Shown here: one piece after another, positions 19,931 to 27,716 of the stretch
Position numbering within the stretch: the stretch's first letter is position 1
How the letters are laid out: each line of letters begins with the position of its first letter
Origin: Caulobacter sp. Root1455
GTDB lineage: Bacteria > Pseudomonadota > Alphaproteobacteria > Caulobacterales > Caulobacteraceae
NCBI RefSeq assembly: GCF_001426905.1
Contig: NZ_LMFQ01000012.1
Span: forward strand, 125,187 to 189,186
Length of the DNA stretch: 64,000 nt
Reading direction: 5' to 3'
Position numbers and translations under genes: made by a program
Notes under the pieces: generated by a model
Databases searched by the model: none
What the model was told of the DNA's origin: nothing
The model's input: only the letters and a program-made list of their open reading frames with translations

Positions 19931-20365
19931 ATGATCAAGTACGCGCTCAGCTGCGACCACGACCACGCCTTCGAAGGCTGGTTCGGCTCGTCGTCAGACT
20001 ATGACGACCAGGCCGCGCGCGGGCTGCTCGACTGCCCGCTTTGCGGCTCCAAGACGGTGCGCAAGCAGATCATGGCCCCCGCCATCGCCGGGACCAAGGC
20101 CCAGGCGTCCACGCCCGAGCCCAGCGCCCAGATGCGCGAGATGATGATGACCGCCATGGGCGAGGTGCGTCGCCGGGTCGAGGAGAACTTCGACTATGTC
20201 GGCGACAGCTTCGCCAAGGAGGCGCGCGACATCCACGACGGCAAGTCCGAGGAGCGCGGCATCTACGGCGAGGCCTCGCCCCAGGAGGTCAAGGCCCTGG
20301 TCGAGGACGGCATCAAGATCGCGCCCCTGCCGCCGGCCGCGCCGAAGAAGACCGAGGTCAACTAG
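19931..20365 (+). CDS. DUF1178 family protein
   Basis: A 144-residue protein of the DUF1178 family. It opens MIKYALSCDHDHAFEGWFGS and has a CPLCGS pair (Cys35, Cys38), so it may bind zinc. The middle is Met/Glu-rich, and the C-terminus carries DIHDGKSEERGIYGEAS, a family hallmark. It is the last gene of the comF-grxC-nitrilase set, 15 bases after the previous stop. No function has been established for the family as far as I know. Confidence 0.88.
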   Translation: MIKYALSCDHDHAFEGWFGSSSDYDDQAARGLLDCPLCGSKTVRKQIMAPAIAGTKAQASTPEPSAQMREMMMTAMGEVRRRVEENFDYVGDSFAKEARDIHDGKSEERGIYGEASPQEVKALVEDGIKIAPLPPAAPKKTEVN

Positions 20366-20393
20366 GCCCCCTACACCCCCGAAAAGGGGCGTG

Positions 20394-20420
20394 AAAAAGG
20401 GGACGGTTTCCCGTCCCCTT
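20394..20420 (-). terminator. Terminator of the glycine-zipper gene
   Basis: Perfect stem AAGGGGACGG / CCGTCCCCTT. On the minus strand it is followed by TTTTTC. It lies between the convergent DUF1178 and glycine-zipper genes and could serve both. Confidence 0.75.
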
Positions 20421-20443
20421 CCCGACCTGCCTGGCCGAGTCGC

Positions 20444-20755
20444 TTAGTAGTAGCGGTACTCGTAGTGGCAGTTTTTCTTCTTGGAATTCTTCTTGGCGAT
20501 CTGGTTGCCGGCGACCGCGCCGACCACGCCGCCGAGCACCGCGCCCTCGGTCTTGGCGCCGTTGCCGGCGACCACGGCGCCGAGCGTGCCGCCCGTCAGG
20601 CCGCCGATCAGGGTGCCCTTGTTGCGAGCGCTCTTGGTGCTCTTGCAGACCCAGACCTTGTGGCGGGTCTGGGCTTCAGCCGCGGTCACCGCGACGGTGG
20701 AGGCCGTGAAGCCGAGAGCGACGACGACGGCGAGAGTCTTGAGTTGGGCGCGCAT
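20444..20755 (-). CDS. Glycine-zipper envelope protein (short)
   Basis: A 103-residue exported protein. A signal peptide ends near AAEAQ. A Cys-containing strand (VWVCKSTK) follows, then two glycine-zipper helices (GTLIGGLTGGTLGAVVAG and EGAVLGGVVGAVAGNQIA) and a Lys/Tyr tail ending HYEYRYY. Glycine-zipper 2TM proteins sit in the outer or inner membrane and are often stress-induced. Start 20755 is chosen over an upstream GTG because GGAG lies about six bases before it. A second, much longer relative lies 138 bases upstream on the same strand. Confidence 0.85.
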   Translation of the reverse strand: MRAQLKTLAVVVALGFTASTVAVTAAEAQTRHKVWVCKSTKSARNKGTLIGGLTGGTLGAVVAGNGAKTEGAVLGGVVGAVAGNQIAKKNSKKKNCHYEYRYY

Positions 20756-20840
20756 GGCGAGCTCCGTTCTTTGGTTTGTGATCCCTGAGCGCAATGAACG
20801 CCCAGGCGAAGATTGGGTTCGACGAGTGTCGCCTTTCCGA

Positions 20841-20890
20841 CCTGAATGGGGGATGAAGCGGCTCCGACGGCTCCGTTCATCCCCGTTCAG
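20841..20890. repeat. Imperfect inverted repeat after the Tyr-rich glycine-zipper gene
   Basis: Arms CCTGAATGGGGGATGAA and TTCATCCCCGTTCAGG form a long stem. It begins right after the minus-strand stop at 20894 and could act as a terminator, although no T-run follows it. Confidence 0.6.
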
Positions 20891-20893
20891 GCG

Positions 20894-21931
20894 CTAGCCC
20901 TGGACGCGATAGCGGCCCTCGCTGTCGGGGCAGACGCGGACGTAGCGGGTCTCGACGCGGCCGTTATAGTCGGCGTCGGCCGGGGCCAGGCGGCAGCGGC
21001 GGCTGTAGTCGCCGTAGGCGGTGTTGGAGCTGGCGCGATAGCGGTCGCTTTCGCGATAGGCGACCGTGTCGTCATAGGTCCAGTACTGGCCGCTGGCGTC
21101 GCAGCGGCCCTTGGCCGAGGCGTTGCCGATGCTGGCGCCGACGCCCGCCCCGACCAGGGCGCCCAGCACCGTGCCTTCGGGCTTGGCGTTGCGGGCGGCG
21201 ATGTTCGACCCGGCCACGGCCCCGACCAGGGCCCCGATCACGCCGCCGGCGACGGCGTTCTTCTTGGCGTCGGTCCGGCAGGGCTCGTTGTACGAGACGT
21301 TGTCGCCGTAGCCGCCGGCAGAGGGCGCGCTGTAGCGGGTGGCGTAGTCGGGATAGCGGCGGTCATACGAACCCGAACCATAGCGACGGTCGTAGTCGAC
21401 GCGGGCCCGCTCGTAATCGGCGCGATCGCGGTCGTACTGGGCGCGCTGGCTCAGATAATCGCTGTTGCTGGTGGTGTAGTTCCCGCCGTTGACGCTGAAG
21501 CGTCGCGCCTGGTCGGGATGGCGGCGGTCATAGGCGCCGTAGCCGTTGCGACGGTCGTAGTCGCGGCGCGCGTCCTCATAGGACTGGCGGTCGCGATCGA
21601 ACGCGGTCTGCTCGCGATAATAGTCCGAGCTGTTCTGATAGCCGGGGCTGTCGAAGCGGGTCGCGTATTGCGGATAGCGACGATCATAGGCGCCCGAACC
21701 GTAGCGACGGTCGTAGTTGGCGCGGGCCCGCTCGTACTTGGCGCGTTCGGCCTGGTAGGCCTTCTGCTGGGCGCGATAGTCGGCCGAGCGCTCGTCATAG
21801 GCGGCGCGCTGGTCGCCATAGGTTTGCAGGCGCTGCTGGTAGGCGGCGTCCGCCGACTGGGCCAGTACAGGCGCGGCCGTGCTCAGGGCGACGGCCGAGG
21901 CCATCAGCCACACAGTGGTCTTGGAAGTCAT
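20894..21931 (-). CDS. Tyr/Asp/Arg-repeat glycine-zipper envelope protein
   Basis: A 345-residue exported protein. A signal peptide (cleavage near VLAQ) is followed by a coiled region rich in YxxxRAxY spacings (about 25-75). Three tandem units then follow, each holding YDRRYGSGAYDRRYP or a close variant (about 75-215). Next come two glycine-zipper helices (AVAGGVIGALVGAVAGSNIA and GTVLGALVGAGVGASIG) and a Cys-containing C-terminal domain. It probably sits in the envelope with the repeats outside the membrane. The ATG at 21931 follows GGAGAGAG. I do not know a named relative. Confidence 0.8.
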   Translation of the reverse strand: MTSKTTVWLMASAVALSTAAPVLAQSADAAYQQRLQTYGDQRAAYDERSADYRAQQKAYQAERAKYERARANYDRRYGSGAYDRRYPQYATRFDSPGYQNSSDYYREQTAFDRDRQSYEDARRDYDRRNGYGAYDRRHPDQARRFSVNGGNYTTSNSDYLSQRAQYDRDRADYERARVDYDRRYGSGSYDRRYPDYATRYSAPSAGGYGDNVSYNEPCRTDAKKNAVAGGVIGALVGAVAGSNIAARNAKPEGTVLGALVGAGVGASIGNASAKGRCDASGQYWTYDDTVAYRESDRYRASSNTAYGDYSRRCRLAPADADYNGRVETRYVRVCPDSEGRYRVQG

Positions 21932-22072
21932 GATAGCTCTCTCCGTTCCGACGAACGGATCGACGTCTGGCCCCCGAAAACGAGCCGCCAATCCTTTGGT
22001 AGGGTGTCCCTGGCCAATAGAAGGCGCGACAGCGGTACAGGTTCCGTTTGGGCGCTCAGCGCCCGGTCCAGC

Positions 22073-22858
22073 CTAGTCCTTGGTCACGGTCATCATGTAG
22101 TTGATGTCGCAATCGGCCGAGCGGCTCCAGCGTCCGGTCAGCGGGTTGTAGGCCACGCCGAACGGCCCGTGGACCTGCACAGGCTCGCCGGCCAGGAAGG
22201 CGCGCAGCTCGTCGGGTTTCAGGAACTGCTTCCAGTCGTGGGTGCCCGGCGGCACCCAGCGCAGCACGTATTCGGCGCCGATCTTGGCCAGGGCCAGGGC
22301 CTTGAAGGTGCGGTTCAGGGTGGCGACGATCATCAGGCCGCCCGGGGCGAGCAAGCGCGAGCAAGTCCGAAGAAATTCCCCCGGATCGGCGACGTGCTCG
22401 ATGACCTCCATGGTCAGCACCACGTCGAATGGTCCCGCGCCCTCGGCCAGCAACTGCTCGGCGGTGGCCGGGCGATAGCCGATCTCCAGTCCCTGCTCGG
22501 CGGCGTGGGCGGCGGCGGTCTTGATGTTGTTCTCCGAGGCGTCGACGGCGGTCACCGTGAAGCCCAGCCGCGCCATCGGCTCGCTGAGCAGTCCGCCGCC
22601 GCAGCCGATGTCCAGCAGGGACAGGCCTTCGAACGGGGCGCGCGCATTGCCGTCGCGGTCGAACCGCGCCAGGGCCTGCTCCCGAATGAAGCCCAGCCGG
22701 CAGGGGTTGAACACGTGCAGCGGCGCGAACTTGCCGTGCGGGTTCCACCACTCCGCCGCGATGGCCGAGAACCGCGCCACGTCGGCGGGGTCGATGCTCC
22801 AGGAGGGGGCGTTTCCGGCGGAGGGGGGCGCGTCGGCGGACTGGCTCATGCCTCTCAT
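22073..22858 (-). CDS. ubiG: Ubiquinone biosynthesis O-methyltransferase
   Basis: UbiG performs both O-methylations in ubiquinone synthesis. The family pattern is complete: [26 protein letters not shown] near the N-terminus (split here as [11 protein letters not shown] and [10 protein letters not shown]), SAM motif [25 protein letters not shown], the post-motif LTMEVIEHV, and [13 protein letters not shown]. The length is about 261 residues. Start 22858 or 22849 is equally possible; a GAGAGG lies just before the second. ubiG is divergent from lysC, as in Caulobacter and relatives. Confidence 0.95.
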   Translation of the reverse strand: MRGMSQSADAPPSAGNAPSWSIDPADVARFSAIAAEWWNPHGKFAPLHVFNPCRLGFIREQALARFDRDGNARAPFEGLSLLDIGCGGGLLSEPMARLGFTVTAVDASENNIKTAAAHAAEQGLEIGYRPATAEQLLAEGAGPFDVVLTMEVIEHVADPGEFLRTCSRLLAPGGLMIVATLNRTFKALALAKIGAEYVLRWVPPGTHDWKQFLKPDELRAFLAGEPVQVHGPFGVAYNPLTGRWSRSADCDINYMMTVTKD

Positions 22859-23031
22859 GTAGCAATGACACGGCGGGCGGCACAGGGCATGGCGTCACAC
22901 TCGACGAAAAAGACACCTCAGCGACATTGCCGTTGCGCCCCAGCGCCGCTAGAAGACCGCGGCTTGCGCGAGCGGCGGGGTTCGTCCGCTCCCGGCGCAA
23001 GAATTGACCTTAGGTTTTTACGGGGTAGGGC

Positions 23032-24279
23032 GTGTCACGTCTGGTGATGAAGTTCGGCGGCACCTCGGTGGCCGACCTGGAGCGCATCCGCCGGGTGGCG
23101 CGGCTGGTCGCGGCTGAAGTGGCCACGGGCAAGCAGGTGGCGGTGGTGGTCTCGGCCATGTCGGGCAAGACCAACGAACTGGTGGCCTGGACGGACGGTT
23201 CGGGCCGCGCGGCGCAAGGCTTGCCGGAGTCGGACGACGAGTACGACGCCGTCGTGGCGTCCGGCGAGCAGGTCACGGCCGGCCTGCTGGCCATGACCCT
23301 GCGCAACATGGGCCTCAACGCCCGCTCGTTCCTGGGCTGGCAGGTGCCGATCCTGACCGACGACGCCCACGGCCGCGCCCGCATCGAGGAGATCCCGCCG
23401 GCCAATCTGGAGGCCTGTCTCGCGGCCGGCCAGATCGCCGTGATCGCCGGTTTCCAGGGCGTGACGTCCGACCAGCGCATCACCACCCTGGGCCGGGGCG
23501 GCTCGGACACCAGCGCCGTGGCCATCGCCGCGGCCCTGAAGGGCGACTGCGACATCTATACCGACGTCGACGGCGTCTACACGACCGACCCTCGGATCGA
23601 GAGCAAGGCCAAGCGCCTGGCCAAGATCAGCTACGAGGAAATGCTGGAAATGGCCTCGTTGGGGGCCAAGGTGCTGCAGACCCGTTCGGTCGAGATGGCC
23701 ATGGCCCATCGCGTCCCGGTGCGGGTGCTGTCGAGTTTCGTCGAACCCGGGGAAGCTCCCGGCCAAGGTACGATCGTCTGCGACGAGGAAGAAATCATGG
23801 AAAAGCGCATCGTCTCGGGCGTCGCCTATAGCCGCGACGAGGCCAAGATCACCCTGCTGGGCCTGCCCGACCATCCGGGCGTGTCGTCGCAGATCTTCGG
23901 CCGCCTGGCCGACGCCAATGTGAACGTCGACATGATCGTGCAGTCGCGCGCCCGCAGCGCCGACACCGCCAACATGGAGTTCACGGTCGGCAAGCGCGAC
24001 GCCGCCCGCGCCGTCGAGATCGTCCGCGCCGCCCAGAAGGAAATCGGCTTCGAGGACGTGGCCGTCAACGAGGACGTGGCCAAGGTGTCGGTGATCGGCG
24101 TGGGCATGCGCAGCCACGCCGGCGTCGCCCAGTCGATGTTCCAGGCCCTGGCCGAGAAGAACATCAACATCCAGGTCATCTCGACCTCGGAGATCAAGAT
24201 CAGCGTGCTGATCGACGCGGCCTACACCGAACTGGCCGTGCGGGCGCTGCACGCGGCTTACGGGCTGGATCAGCTGTAG
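23032..24279 (+). CDS. lysC: Aspartate kinase, lysine/threonine-regulated
   Basis: LysC phosphorylates aspartate in the first step toward Lys, Met, Thr and diaminopimelate. The kinase domain shows KFGGTSV at residues 7-13, FQG, GRGGSDTSAVAIAAAL and YTDVDGVYTTDPR. Two ACT domains follow from about residue 265 and bind the feedback amino acids. The 415-residue length is standard for the alpha form of alpha2beta2 enzymes. The GTG at 23032 follows GGGGTAGGG; an ATG at 23047 would drop five residues. An internal start with its own ribosome site lies at 23797. Confidence 0.96.
   Translation: MSRLVMKFGGTSVADLERIRRVARLVAAEVATGKQVAVVVSAMSGKTNELVAWTDGSGRAAQGLPESDDEYDAVVASGEQVTAGLLAMTLRNMGLNARSFLGWQVPILTDDAHGRARIEEIPPANLEACLAAGQIAVIAGFQGVTSDQRITTLGRGGSDTSAVAIAAALKGDCDIYTDVDGVYTTDPRIESKAKRLAKISYEEMLEMASLGAKVLQTRSVEMAMAHRVPVRVLSSFVEPGEAPGQGTIVCDEEEIMEKRIVSGVAYSRDEAKITLLGLPDHPGVSSQIFGRLADANVNVDMIVQSRARSADTANMEFTVGKRDAARAVEIVRAAQKEIGFEDVAVNEDVAKVSVIGVGMRSHAGVAQSMFQALAEKNINIQVISTSEIKISVLIDAAYTELAVRALHAAYGLDQL
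23785..23799 (+). promoter_or_regulatory. Internal ribosome site and ATG for a LysC beta subunit
   Basis: GAGGAAG at 23785-23791, then five bases, then ATG at 23797 (Met256 of LysC). Translation would yield a 160-residue regulatory subunit made of the two ACT domains, starting MEKRIVSGVAYSRDEAK. The Corynebacterium beta subunit starts at the aligned place. Confidence 0.6.
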
Positions 24280-24295
24280 GATTTTCTGTCGGAGG

Positions 24296-24426
24296 AACGC
24301 CCCCTCCGTCCGCTTCGCGGCCACCTCCCCGTTGCACGGGGGAGGAGAAGATCGCCTTGTTCCTCCTCACCCGCAACGCGGGGGAGGTGGCGCGCTGCGA
24401 ATACGCAGCGTGACGGAGGGGGCGTT
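24296..24426. repeat. Long inverted repeat downstream of lysC
   Basis: Outer arms AACGCCCCCTCCGTC and GACGGAGGGGGCGTT enclose 131 bases. Inner arms CCACCTCCCCGTTGC and GCGGGGGAGGTGG and a CGCTTCGCGG hairpin lie within. Its design matches 7681-7828 and 39487-39609. Confidence 0.85.
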
Positions 24427-24492
24427 ACGCCGTAAGCAAAACGTCGCCTTCGGACGTTATGACGTCGAAGCGTCCCCCCTCCAGGAGCCTCC

Positions 24493-24954
24493 ATGTCGGT
24501 CTTCCATTTCGATCCCGAGAAGAAGTCCGTCACCTTCGAGGGCGATGCCGGGCTGGATCTGCTGTACGACCTGCTGCTGCGCGCCAAGTTCGGCGACGGC
24601 TACGAAAAGCCCCTGCTGGTCAGCCCCTGGCTGGCCGCCCTGCTCAAGCAGTTGGACCAGTTCCTGCCCGACGACGGCCAGTGGTTCCCCGAGCAGCCCG
24701 GCCGGCCGATCTTCGACGAGGACGACCTGCTGGCCATGGGCGACGCGGTGATCGAGGAAGGCCACACCGTCGGCTGGTGGACCATGACCGAACCCGAGAA
24801 GCGCGCCTATCTGCGCGAGGTCATCGCCGCCCCGCATCCGCTGACGGACGCCGAGGTCGCGTTCATCGAGCGCGACATCGACGGCGCGGTCGAGCAGGCC
24901 AAGCAACTGGTCGAGGCGATCAGCGAGCCGCTGGCGCTGCCGGGCCACGGCTGA
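24493..24954 (+). CDS. Conserved hypothetical acidic protein
   Basis: A 153-residue soluble, acidic protein that I do not recognise. It has a strand-helix start (FHFDPEKKSVTFEGDAGLDL), a Trp-rich middle (PWLAALL, QWFPEQPG, VGWWTMTEPEKRAYL) and a helical, Glu/Ala-rich C-terminus. No signal peptide, metal motif or membrane segment is seen. GGAG lies seven bases before the ATG. It stands alone between a long inverted repeat and a GST gene, so context gives no clue to its function. Confidence 0.7.
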   Translation: MSVFHFDPEKKSVTFEGDAGLDLLYDLLLRAKFGDGYEKPLLVSPWLAALLKQLDQFLPDDGQWFPEQPGRPIFDEDDLLAMGDAVIEEGHTVGWWTMTEPEKRAYLREVIAAPHPLTDAEVAFIERDIDGAVEQAKQLVEAISEPLALPGHG

Positions 24955-25044
24955 CCTCCGGAATTTTCCACGCTCCCTGTCGAAATCGCGCCGCCTGGCG
25001 CGACTTCTCCTCGAAGGCCCCGCGGGGGCCTCGTCACGAGGAGC

Positions 25045-25704
25045 ATGAAGATGATCACGGTCAGTGCTTTCGCCTGGGTTCCGCCCTTCGCCCGAGGTCT
25101 GGTGCGCGATCTGCGCGTGCGGTGGGCGCTGGAAGAGGCGGGCATTCCCTACACCGCGCGGCTGCTGCAGCTGACCGACAAGGACACCGCCGCCTATCGC
25201 GCCCTGCAGCCGTTCGGCCAGGTGCCGATCTTCCAGGACGGCGACTTCGTGATGTTCGAGACCGGCGCGATCGTGCAGCACATCGCCGACCGTTCCCTGG
25301 CCCTGGCGCCCGTGGATCCTCAGGGACGACTGCGGATGAACACCTGGCTGTTCGCGGCCCTCAACTCGGTCGAGCCGGCCCTGGAGAACCTGCTCCACAT
25401 CGACCTGTTCTTCGCCGACGAGGCCTGGGCCAAGGAACGCCGCCCCGGCGCCCTGGCCTTCGCGGCCAAGCGCCTGGAGGGCCTGGCCGCCTGGCTGGAC
25501 GGCCGCGAATATCTGGAGGACGACCGCTTCACGGCCGCCGACCTGATGATGACCACCGTGCTGCGCATCCCGCGCACCACCGACCTGGTGACCTCGATGC
25601 CGGTGCTGGACGCCTATGTCCGCCGCTGCGAGGCCCGGCCGGCCTTCCATCGCGCCCTGGCGGCTCAGGCAGTGTCGTACGATGAGGCGCTGGTCCCGGC
25701 GTAG
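25045..25704 (+). CDS. Glutathione S-transferase family protein
   Basis: A 219-residue cytosolic GST-fold protein. The thioredoxin-like N domain (1-85) has the binding motif GQVPIFQDGDFVMFETGAI, in which the Glu-Thr/Ser pair contacts glutathione. The all-helical C domain (95-205) carries the N-capping box DRFTAADLMM. The catalytic Ser/Tyr/Cys position holds SAFAWVPPFARGL, so the nucleophile is unclear and the substrate cannot be told. The ATG at 25045 follows GAGGAG. It is flanked by repeats on both sides. Confidence 0.85.
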   Translation: MKMITVSAFAWVPPFARGLVRDLRVRWALEEAGIPYTARLLQLTDKDTAAYRALQPFGQVPIFQDGDFVMFETGAIVQHIADRSLALAPVDPQGRLRMNTWLFAALNSVEPALENLLHIDLFFADEAWAKERRPGALAFAAKRLEGLAAWLDGREYLEDDRFTAADLMMTTVLRIPRTTDLVTSMPVLDAYVRRCEARPAFHRALAAQAVSYDEALVPA

Positions 25705-25736
25705 GGCGAACCGACCTTCGGCTTCGGAAGCGAAAA

Positions 25737-25823
25737 CCTCGTCCTTCGACAGGCTCAGGATGAGGTTTTCTACCGCTGCGTCCCGCACAATGGTTCTCAT
25801 CCTGAGCCTGTCGAAGGACGAGG
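25737..25823. repeat. CTTCGACAGGCTCAGGATGAGG-type inverted repeat, copy 1
   Basis: Arms CCTCGTCCTTCGACAGGCTC and GAGCCTGTCGAAGGACGAGG frame an 87-base element; inside them CAGGATGAGG pairs with CTCATCCTG. A diverged copy lies at 61391-61478. Similar short palindromes are scattered in many alphaproteobacterial and gammaproteobacterial genomes. Confidence 0.9.
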
Positions 25824-25917
25824 ACCACTCACCGAACTTGAATGTCGATAGGCCTCCGGATCCCCGCCAAGGCTCCGGGACCTTTCGCCGAGCCTTCCGG
25901 AGCGCTACCTCCCAGGC

Positions 25918-26874
25918 ATGAGCCAACAGCAGCGCCTCGCGATCGGACTTCTCTGCGGCCTCGTCGCGGGAGCGTTCTGGGGCGGGGTGTTCCTGGCGCC
26001 CAAGCTGCTCCACGCCTTCACTCCGCTGCAGATGACCGCCGGGCGCTATCTCTGCTACGGCCTGGCCTCGGCGGTGCTGCTGGCGCCGAGCGCGCGCAAG
26101 GTGCTGGGGCGGCTGACCCTGGCCGACTGGCGCGACCTGGCGGGCCTGAGCCTGCTGGGCAACATCGTCTATTACGTCTGCCTGGCGGTGTCGGTGCAGA
26201 TCGCCGGCGTCGCCCCGGCCTCGCTGATCATCGGCCTGCTGCCGGTCACGATCACCCTGGTGGGCGCCCAACAAAGCAAAAAGGGGCCGGGCGAAGGCGT
26301 CGCCTTGCGCCGGCTGGCCGCGCCGCTGCTGATGGTCGGGGCGGGCGTGGTCTGCATCAACATCGCCGCCTTCCAGACCGCCAGCGGCGTGGGCGTCGGG
26401 CGGCTGGTGCTGGGCCTGCTGGCGGCGGTCGGGGCGCTGGTGATGTGGACCGCCTACGCCGTCTGGAACGCCCGCCGCCTGGCCGCCACGCCGCGCTTCA
26501 ACAGTCACGAATGGTCGCTGCTGACCGGGGTGGTCACCGGCCTGCTGTCCCTGCTGCTGATCGTTCCGGCCTTCTTCTTCGGCGGCGCGCCGCACGTCCC
26601 GAACGCCTGGGTGTTGTTCTGGAGCGTCAGCCTGGCCGTGGCCCTGGGCGCCTCGGTGATCGGCAACGGCCTGTGGAACGCCGCCAGCCGCCTGCTGCCG
26701 CTCAGCCTGTCGGGCCAGCTGATCGTCTTCGAGACCCTGTTCGCCCTGATCTACGGCTTCCTGCACGAAGCCCGCTGGCCCCTACCGCTGGAGGCGACGG
26801 CGATCGTCCTGATGCTGGCCGGGGTGCTGTGGTCGGTGCATCTGCATCGACCGGACGAGAGCGGCGTGCACTGA
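25918..26874 (+). CDS. EamA/DMT superfamily transporter
   Basis: A 318-residue integral membrane protein with about ten hydrophobic helices in two EamA halves. The first half starts GLLCGLVAGAFWGGVFLAPK and carries FTPLQMTAGRYL; the second half carries AYAVWNAR and LIVFETLFALIYGF, the usual EamA ends. Members export amino acids, nucleosides or other metabolites, and the substrate is unknown here. It is a single-gene unit between a repeat and a terminator-like hairpin. The ATG at 25918 has only a weak AGGC upstream. Confidence 0.88.
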   Translation: MSQQQRLAIGLLCGLVAGAFWGGVFLAPKLLHAFTPLQMTAGRYLCYGLASAVLLAPSARKVLGRLTLADWRDLAGLSLLGNIVYYVCLAVSVQIAGVAPASLIIGLLPVTITLVGAQQSKKGPGEGVALRRLAAPLLMVGAGVVCINIAAFQTASGVGVGRLVLGLLAAVGALVMWTAYAVWNARRLAATPRFNSHEWSLLTGVVTGLLSLLLIVPAFFFGGAPHVPNAWVLFWSVSLAVALGASVIGNGLWNAASRLLPLSLSGQLIVFETLFALIYGFLHEARWPLPLEATAIVLMLAGVLWSVHLHRPDESGVH

Positions 26875-26875
26875 C

Positions 26876-26900
26876 GGGGACATGCCGGTGGGCATGTCCC
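26876..26900 (+). terminator. Terminator-like hairpin after the EamA gene
   Basis: GGGGACATGCC and GGCATGTCCC form a perfect stem one base after the stop; no T-run follows. The same GGGGACATGCC word forms the arms of the repeat at 60294-60375. Confidence 0.6.
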
Positions 26901-26926
26901 AAACCCGTTCCGCAAACATGACTGTA

Positions 26927-26948
26927 ATCTGAACATCAGCGTTCAGAT
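26927..26948 (+). promoter_or_regulatory. Inverted repeat upstream of the glycine-zipper gene
   Basis: ATCTGAAC and GTTCAGAT are perfect 8-base arms around ATCAGC, 85 bases before the gene start. An outer pair, AACCCG at 26902 and CGGGTT at 26949, encloses it. This could be an operator or a 5' leader hairpin. Confidence 0.5.
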
Positions 26949-27032
26949 CGGGTTCAAAGCCGGAATGCGACAAAGGCTCCAACAGCGCCGCACCGGACTT
27001 CTTCCGGCCTGACGCTCGCAAGGAGCAACGCC

Positions 27033-27515
27033 ATGAAGACCTTTGGTAAGTTCACGAAGATCGCCGCCGCCGCGGCCGTCACCGGCGCCCTGGTCCTGCC
27101 CGCCTCGGCCGCCTTCGCCGGCGACAAGAGCAACAAGACCGAACGCGCCGTCATCGGCGCCCTGATCGGCGCCGTCGCCGGCGCGGCGCTGTCGGACGGC
27201 GACAAGGGCGGCATCGCCATCGGCGCCGTCGCCGGGGCCGCCCTCGGCGCCTCGACGGGCGGCAACAACCACGATCACCGCTATTCCAGCGGCTATCGCG
27301 ACACCCGCCACGGCTACGGTTCGAGCTACAACAGCGGCTACGGCGGCAACGGCTATGGCTACAACAACAGCCATGGCCAGTCGTACAGCAACGCCTACGG
27401 CCGCACGGGCTACGACAGCCGCTACGGCCGAGACCAACGCAGCGACCGCTACAACACCAGCTACCGCTCCAACGGCGGCCAGTATGGCGACGGCTACTAC
27501 GGCCAGCGCCGCTAA
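27033..27515 (+). CDS. Gly/Tyr/Ser-rich glycine-zipper protein
   Basis: A 160-residue exported protein. The signal peptide ends at SAAFAG. Two glycine-zipper helices follow (AVIGALIGAVAGAALS and GGIAIGAVAGAALGA). The C-terminal half is a low-complexity Gly/Tyr/Ser/Asn/Arg tail (for example YGGNGYGYNNSHGQSY) that is likely disordered and may be surface exposed. It is the third glycine-zipper protein in 7 kb. The ATG follows AAGGAG. A strong terminator ends the unit, so it is transcribed alone. Confidence 0.85.
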   Translation: MKTFGKFTKIAAAAAVTGALVLPASAAFAGDKSNKTERAVIGALIGAVAGAALSDGDKGGIAIGAVAGAALGASTGGNNHDHRYSSGYRDTRHGYGSSYNSGYGGNGYGYNNSHGQSYSNAYGRTGYDSRYGRDQRSDRYNTSYRSNGGQYGDGYYGQRR

Positions 27516-27537
27516 CCGCCTTCCGGCCTGAACGACC

Positions 27538-27568
27538 GGCGCCGTCCCTTCGGGGGCGGCGCCTTTTT
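27538..27568 (+). terminator. Rho-independent terminator
   Basis: Stem GGCGCCGTCCC / GGGGCGGCGCC with a TTCG tetraloop, followed by TTTTT at 27564-27568, 22 bases after the glycine-zipper stop. Confidence 0.92.
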
Positions 27569-27716
27569 CGTGCGCGAACCACGATTTGACCGCGAGCGAA
27601 CGCTGTGCGCCGCGCGAAATCTGCTATAGCCCGCCTGAGGACGTTCGGCTTCTTTAACCCCTGACGCGTTCTGTCAGGCTAAGCCGTATCGGACATAGGG
27701 GAGTGCGCGCGCAAAC

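Noticed and set aside
26927-26948. SOS (LexA) box at the palindrome
   Set aside because: Alphaproteobacterial LexA sites are GTTC-N7-GTTC direct repeats; this is an inverted GAAC-N6-GTTC.
27586-27630. TTGACC and GCTATAGC upstream of ptsP as a housekeeping promoter
   Set aside because: The -10-like GCTATAGC fits, but the only TTGACC lies 33 bases before the TATAGC hexamer, too far for a promoter, and no closer -35 was seen.
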